Shown piece by piece: positions 58,324 through 64,000 of a DNA stretch of 64,000 nt (its first letter is position 1; the number at the start of each line of letters is the position of its first letter). Both the position numbers and the translations under genes were made by a program. The DNA is from Dichetophora obliterata (Eukaryota; Arthropoda; Insecta; Diptera; Sciomyzidae). The DNA lies in contig OY986440.1 in the NCBI GenBank assembly GCA_963920525.1, forward strand, positions 13,681,225-13,745,224. The letters are read 5' to 3'. Under the pieces are notes generated by a model that ran no database searches, was not told the origin of the DNA, and saw nothing but the letters and a program-made list of their open reading frames with translations.

Positions 58324-58381
58324 AGTTAATTATAGAGTTCTTTGAGCTGTTGATTTTACCAGTGATAAGGAGATTGGAAGC

Positions 58382-58760
58382 TATGTTAGAGAGGAACAAC
58401 ATTATATTTGATTTTTGTCCAATTTTAATCAATACTATCACAAAATGTATAACTGCGGTAGTAAAATCTCGAGGAAAGTCACCACTGCGGCGATATTTCA
58501 TATGTTAACTCACCACTCGACCGATATTTTTGTGGTTCAGAAATTGTCATCAGAGGGAGAGAAACTTTTCAATCAGAAACTTTTCACTCGTGGTAGGATA
58601 GAAAGAAAATTCCGAGTTGAAGAAAACTTATATCTGTTGAAATGGAATTGTCATTTTTGCTGTGCCAAATGGAGCATGAAAAGTTTATGCAGAAATTTTG
58701 ACGTCTTCTTAGCGAATAAACCCTCAGTTGCTTAAATATCATACTTTTTCATAATACGAG
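58382..58760 (+). repeat. Uninterrupted copy of the repeat at 49471-51330
   Basis: It reads through GTTAACTCACCACTCG where the other copy carries the 1.48-kb insertion. The open frame 58542-58737 ends FLANKPSVA; no function is recognised. Confidence 0.7.
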
Positions 58761-59096
58761 ATTTCTAAAGACCCATTTACCTAATACGTTTTCTTCTACT
58801 TATTTTGTTATTCATAATTATATTATGAGTTTTCAGAAATGTAACTGTTTGGCGTACAATAACATGACAAAAAATAAAATTGTGCAGACATTATTAACTT
58901 GCAAAAAACATAATAATTTTTATTCATGATCGATTGTAATACGAAAGAAAATATTACTCATTCTCAGTCAATCAATCAGCCAACCATAAAACATCCTTGA
59001 ACACAAAAAACCCTTTATCAGCCATACTTTTAAATATTAAAAAAATATCCAAAAGTATTCACTTTTGAAAAAAGTATCCACAAAAGTATTTAAACG
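58761..59096. other. AT-rich sequence with hAT-end-like motifs
   Basis: The first part matches 51331-51600. AAAAGTATCCA-type motifs near 59045-59090 resemble hAT subterminal sequence. No gene. Confidence 0.4.
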
Positions 59097-59806
59097 GATG
59101 ACGACGTGGTAGGGAATCTGTTCCAATGCAACTAGAGACTTCATTTTGGTGTCAACAAATTCTTAATATACCCAATTTACGGCTATATAGGTGTCATATG
59201 TGCCATAGGTGTCATAGGTGAAGATTTTGCTATGCGGATTACGACCTGGTAGGGGATCTACTCCAATGCAGCTAGAGAGTTGATTTTGATGTCAAACATT
59301 TTTATAAAATACCATCTTTGACTATATAGGTGTCATATGTGCAGAAAACTCTTAGTGACCCAAATCGGACTTAACCTCAAATTGATGACCTGGTATAGAA
59401 TCTGCTCCAATGCAGCTAGAGAGTTGATTTTTTTAAAAAATTTTAAAAAAATATACACTTTCAAACTACATAGGTGTCATATATGCAGAAAACTTCTGGG
59501 ATCATATTAATTAATTTTTCAAAACGGGGCTATGACCTAGTAGTCAATCTGTTCCAATGCAGCTAGAGAGTTGACTTTGGTGTCAAAAGATTCTTAAAAA
59601 TATCTACTTTGCTGCTGCATAGCTGTCATATGTGCAGAAAACTCCTGGAATGCGTGAGAGCACCAGCGACGATTTTTATTTATATGGATAACGACCTCGT
59701 AGTGAATCTTTTCCAATGCAGCTAAAGAGTTGGGTTTGGTGTCAAACATTTTTAAAAATTACCAGCTTTACGACTATATAGGTGTCATATGTGCAGAAAA
59801 CTCCTA
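59097..59806 (+). repeat. Minisatellite, five units of 143-157 bp
   Basis: Units share ACGACCTGGTAG, TCCAATGCAGCTAGAGAGTT and TATAGGTGTCATATGTGCAG. They begin near 59099, 59238, 59382, 59527 and 59685. The units differ by about 15-25%, so the array is old. Confidence 0.8.
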
Positions 59807-60130
59807 CATGCAACAATTACATATTAAATATTCGCGTTTTGGAACTCTTTTTGTTATGCAAATATTAAAGAAATCAAAAAGAATAAAATAATTTTTTTTT
59901 AAAATGTTGCTTATATGTTTATTATTAATTTCTGATACCTTTTTTTTAAAAAAATATGTCTTGTTTTATAAAATAAAGAGTTTTACTTAATGCTTAAAAA
60001 TCATTATCTCTATTACTGAAACACCCTGTGCCAGCACAAAAAAAAATTCGTCGCAAACTCAAATCATTGATATCTTCACGAACGTTCGCTGCAACAACAC
60101 TTGACAGCTATGAGGTGAAATTACTTACCC

Positions 60131-60477
60131 GGCGTCTCGACAGGCAATAATCCATTGCTTACCATCTGTCAAATTCCATTGCAAGCAATGGCAATATTTC
60201 AAGGGTGGGTTTTGTCATGTTACGAAATCAACATATAATTTTATCATTTATTATTTTATAAATTTATTCTGCAGGCTACTTGATTTTTATAGATATACAC
60301 ATTTAAAATTTTGGAGAAAAATGAAAAATGGCTGTCAAACAAGAAAATTGCTTGGCAATACATGGAAAGCAATATTGCTCGCCATGAATTGCCAACCATG
60401 GCAATTGAGTGGTCTCGATAAGCAATAATTGCCAATTGACAGATGGAAAGCAATGAATTATTGCCTGTCGAGGCGCC
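60131..60477. mobile_element. About 347-bp miniature inverted-repeat element
   Basis: The arms (about 60131-60177 and 60430-60477) pair through TCTCGACAGGCAATAAT, CATTGCTT and CCATCTGTCAA. It interrupts a sequence homologous to 48170-48210 (GAGGTGAA ... TGAGTTTCACCAAAGTAC). No gene. Confidence 0.7.
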
Positions 60478-60489
60478 CCGTTGCACAAC

Positions 60490-61714
60490 ACATGAGTTTC
60501 ACCAAAGTACATAAAAAATGGAAAAAATTCATGCAGCCATATGTTTTGACGTAATCGTTCTTTTTGAGAATGCAATTTTGATGTACTCATGGTCAAAATA
60601 AAATTAACCGACGGAATTATCGATATATCGATGTTTTTCTTGCTAAAAGTTCTTTTTAAGTAAACATTTATATTTTTGTCATAATCCAATCCATTCAAAA
60701 GATTGATGTGTCATTTAAAAGGTAATTGAATTACCTTTAACGATATATGATATAAAACTTTTGCAAGAATATTTTGATTTTGATTATCAATTTTATATCA
60801 TATTTAAATTTTTTGTATTAGATTTCTGGTCGCTGCTTGGGGATTACCAAAAATTGGATTTGGGATTATGGCCAGTTTGAAAAAGGTCATGGCCAAAAAA
60901 AAACTAGAGAACATAATCCCTCAACAAAGTTGGCTATATAAACATTCCGTACAAGGGCAAATCATTTTATAGTAAAAGAACACCATAAAAAAATTGATTT
61001 TTCCTTGCACGCAATAGTGATAAAAACATTATGTACAAGAAAAAAACATTTTCTCAAAAAATTTATTTAATTTTGTAATAAAATGAGCGTTTGGAAAAAA
61101 TAAAAAAATCGATAAATCGATAATTAAACGATATATCAATATTTCCTTTAATGAATCTTATTTTTAGCATGAGTTCATCAAAACTGCATTCTTAAAGTGA
61201 ACGATTAGTTAAAAGAAAAAACTATATCATTGAACTGTTCAACCTAGTATATAAACAAAAATGAGAAATACAGCAACAATGGAGAAAAAAGTTTTACATA
61301 TTCTACACCAAACGAAAGGTTATTGTTGCAACTTTTAATGTATTATGGTTTTGTTTACCTTTAATAACGGAATTTTTAGAGGAAATAATGGTTTTATGCA
61401 AACAAAAACTAATATACTGAAAAACCATCTGTAGCGTGACCGGGTTAAAAAGAAATTATTTCTTTTATCTTTTATCTTAAAGACATATCAATTTTCTTTC
61501 GAATGGTAAACGAATCATTGAGATTGTTCAAACATTTGGAAAGATAAACTTCATAAAGTGAAAATTTGTTTAAAAAATTGCTAACTCGATAACTAAATGA
61601 TATATCAATAATTTCTTCGGTGAATCCTATTTTCTTAATGAGTACAACAAAACTAAATTTATAGGCCTTGGCGCCATGGAAACCGTAATCTCCCCTTCAA
61701 AAAGATAAGTTTCA
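60490..61714. other. Unassigned AT-rich sequence
   Basis: It begins with GTTTCACCAAAGTACATAAA, shared with the hAT flanks. ATCGATATATCGAT-like motifs occur near 60615 and 61108. No gene or complete repeat identified. Confidence 0.4.
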
Positions 61715-62034
61715 TGCCAAAATTTTAAAGAGCATTTTCAGTGCGCTTCTTCAAAAAACCTAGAAGTAACCTATTATTTGTGCGTTTTTTGCTATAGTTT
61801 TTATTTTCGAAGCCGATGTTTTTTTGTTGTTCGTATTCTTAAACTGACAAGAAATCGTTAGAAAATTTGGCCTTCATCTTAAAATTTTCTCAAATCCTTG
61901 CTGACAATGCTTTTTTTACTTTGGTTTTCTATAATGGCCACTTTTGTAATTTGAAGGAGAAAACAATTTTTTTTAATAACCCAAAAATTAAGTTTGAATT
62001 TTTTCGAAATTTATTGAGCAATTAAAAATTAAAA
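61715..62034. repeat. Uninterrupted counterpart of the LINE-A target region
   Basis: It matches 7449-7747 inverted and then runs directly into the repeat array shared with 24413-25300. This is the pre-insertion configuration of the site occupied by LINE-A. Confidence 0.75.
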
Positions 62035-62830
62035 AATACAAAATTCGAAAATTCACAAGAAAATTTCCAAAAAAAAGCAATGATTTTTGAGTAAGAAATT
62101 TAAGAATTTTTCCTTAATTTATAACATTTTCTGAATTTCAAATGGATTTCTAGCTTTCAATCAATCCTTCCTTAGTTTGAAATTATCTTTCAGAATTTCA
62201 ATTGATTTTTTCTGAATTTCGAATAGATATTCCTTATTAATATTTCCTGAATGCTCTGAATTTTAAATGGAATTTTAATTGATGTTTTCTGAATTTTTAA
62301 ATTTCAATTTATCTCTTTTGAACTACTAATGGAATTTCTTAATGACAAGTTATCTTTCTGAATTTGAATTGGAAAAATTTCTATTGATCCTTTCCTAATT
62401 TCAAATTAAGTTTCTATTGCTATTGAACTTTTAAGAATTTTAATAGATTTTTTCCAAATTTCAATTAATCCTTTCTGAATTTCAAGTGAAATTTTTATTA
62501 ACCTTTTCTGAATTTCAATTGAACTTTTCTGCATTTGAAATAATATTCTGAATTTCTAATTTACCCCTTGTGATTTACAAATGGAATTCTGAACAAATTT
62601 TCTGAACTTTAATTGAACTGTTCTAATTTGAAATCACATTTATTTACAATAATTTATCTTTTCTGAATTCAAAATTAAATCATAGAATTTAAATTGATTT
62701 TTTCAAAATTTTAATTTATCATTTGAATTTATGTTTTCTGAATTTCAAATGGAATTTCTGAATTTCAATTGCTCTTTTGTGAATATCAATTAATCTTTTC
62801 TGAGTTTATATTAATCTTTTCTGAATTTTA
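62035..62830. repeat. Degenerate AT-rich repeat array downstream of gene copy 2
   Basis: Direct counterpart of 24413-25300, about 90 bp shorter because of internal deletions near 62250. The adjoining CTACGACGTCGCTGTAACCC block at 62857 is also shared with copy 1 (25299). Confidence 0.75.
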
Positions 62831-63036
62831 GAAAGAGTTTTTGACACAAAAATAAATGCTACGACGTCGCTGTAACCCAAATATGGACCATCAGTTCTAG
62901 TTGGGATATGATGGCATGTGCTATGCCTGGTGGAGACGTCATGTTAAAAACAAAAAAATAAAATTGAAGCTTGACTGATTTAAAAGCAATTTATTGAAAG
63001 AAAGTTAGTTTATAAAAATAAACATATGGCGATTAT

Positions 63037-64000
63037 TTAGAAGTCTGCCTCATCTTCTGAATCGGAGTTCATTTGATCAAACATATCATCCAAATCGTCA
63101 CGTGGTCGCTCGCTATCCGCACGCCTTTTACATTCACGACGCCATGAAATCAACTTTTCAATATCGGATTGATGCATGCGAAATGGAAATGGAACGCAGT
63201 TGTTGGTTTTATTTTGACCGGCAAAGGAAAGCCCAATAGTAGGCTTTTCTTTAAAATCTTCGAATTCCTTTTCCTGAACTATTTCCCAGTTAGGATTCTG
63301 TGAAGTAGCCGAGCTGCTAGCATCGGAAAATTTATGCGCTTGCATTGCAGATGAACCAGGCCAGGCATAAGCGCTTTTCTCTTCCGGTTCTGTGAAAAGA
63401 CATTGCATTAAGTAAAAGATCTATTTACCAATTTTTCCATTAAATATCTGCTCACCCAAGTCGTATTCCTCATCGAAGTCAAAGTCATCTTGGTAAGGAA
63501 ATTCTGCTGCCATATTTGACTCTTCGTCAGTTGCACTTCCGTCTGGATCGGGTTTTATCTGAGATTCGTCTGTTTTGTAGCGCATTCCTAGCAAAGACAT
63601 TGGCTCTGCATCTTCGCAGAGTTCATCAAAGGCTTTCGTCTCTTTTTTTATGCATAGCTCAGTAGCTGTTTTGCCAGAAGATTTATGCACTTGCAGTGCA
63701 GATGGACTCTCATCTGGATCGGTTTTTATATGAGATTCGTATTTGTAGCGCGTTCCTAGCAAAGACATTGGCTCTGCACCAGAAGATTTATGCGCTTGCA
63801 GTGCACATGGGCTCCCATCTGGATCGGTTTTTACATGAGATTCGTATTTGTAGCGCGTTCCTAGCAAAGACATTGGCTCTGCACCAGAAGATTTATGCGC
63901 TTGCAGTGCACATGGACTCCCATCTGGATCGGTTTTTATATGAGATTCGACTTTGTAGCGCGTTCCTATCAAAGACATTCGCTCTTCATCTTCGCTGGGC
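63037..64000 (-). CDS. RRM-like repeat protein gene, copy 2 (partial, frame intact)
   Basis: Exon 3 (63389-63037) and the 3' part of exon 2 (from 63456 past the right edge) are visible, with the same 66-bp intron as copy 1. Exon 3 keeps the 25 bp missing in copy 1, giving an open frame through SSAMQAHKFSDASSS, GLSFAGQNKTNNCVPFPF, MHQSDIEKLISWRRECKRR and the acidic end DSEDEADF. Only three close 35-residue repeats are present against four in copy 1. Exon 1 with the RRM-like domain lies outside the window. Function is unknown; the tail and repeats suggest a nuclear regulatory protein, by inference only. Confidence 0.7.

Overview
The window is AT-rich eukaryotic DNA packed with transposable elements, most likely from an insect and plausibly a fly. 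Three things suggest this: short GT-AG introns (66, 66 and 106 bp), insect-type CR1/Jockey-group LINEs with a PHD-like finger in ORF1, and piggyBac, hAT and Polinton/Maverick elements. I saw no bacterial-style operon, rRNA or CRISPR array. The species is not identifiable from the sequence alone.

Region 1 (1-24412) is a stack of nested transposons built on a large inverted duplication. The left arm (1-7448) and right arm (19222-22568) are near-identical reverse complements. Both are the same dead LINE (LINE-A) carrying the same long-terminal-inverted-repeat DNA transposon. In the left arm that transposon is full length (1528-6686), with an apparently intact, once-spliced 704-residue transposase gene. 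In the right arm only its two long repeats survive, as a 1.07-kb palindrome (19974-21043). Between the arms lie a 5' piggyBac remnant, a second dead LINE (LINE-B, about 8356-17240) and a degenerate piggyBac transposase. LINE-B is split by a 4.4-kb element (12180-16612) with AG...CT ends, about 430-bp terminal inverted repeats and an exact 6-bp target duplication. These are Polinton/Maverick hallmarks, but its only genes are two intact capsid genes: a double-jelly-roll major capsid protein and a penton-like minor capsid protein, divergently arranged. This is the most unusual object in the window.

Region 2 (24413-27307) holds the only host-like gene I can support. It has three exons on the minus strand and encodes an RRM-like domain, tandem 35-residue repeats with a sumoylation-like IKTD core, and an acidic tail. 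A second copy begins at 62035 and runs off the right edge (exon 3 at 63389-63037, exon 2 from 63456). Copy 1 has a 25-bp deletion that frameshifts the last exon; copy 2 is intact as far as visible and has one repeat unit fewer. The copies are about 37.6 kb apart in the same orientation.

Region 3 (27308-61690) is a non-genic repeat landscape. It contains a nearly intact LINE (LINE-C, about 31380-36505, one in-frame stop in ORF2), a truncated LINE (40549-41192), arrays of about 118-bp and 125-bp repeats, RTE-like tails, hAT remnants, a tRNA-like sequence, a five-unit minisatellite and many miniature inverted-repeat elements. Several of these have exact 8-bp target duplications, so their insertion order can be read directly. 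No host gene is evident there.
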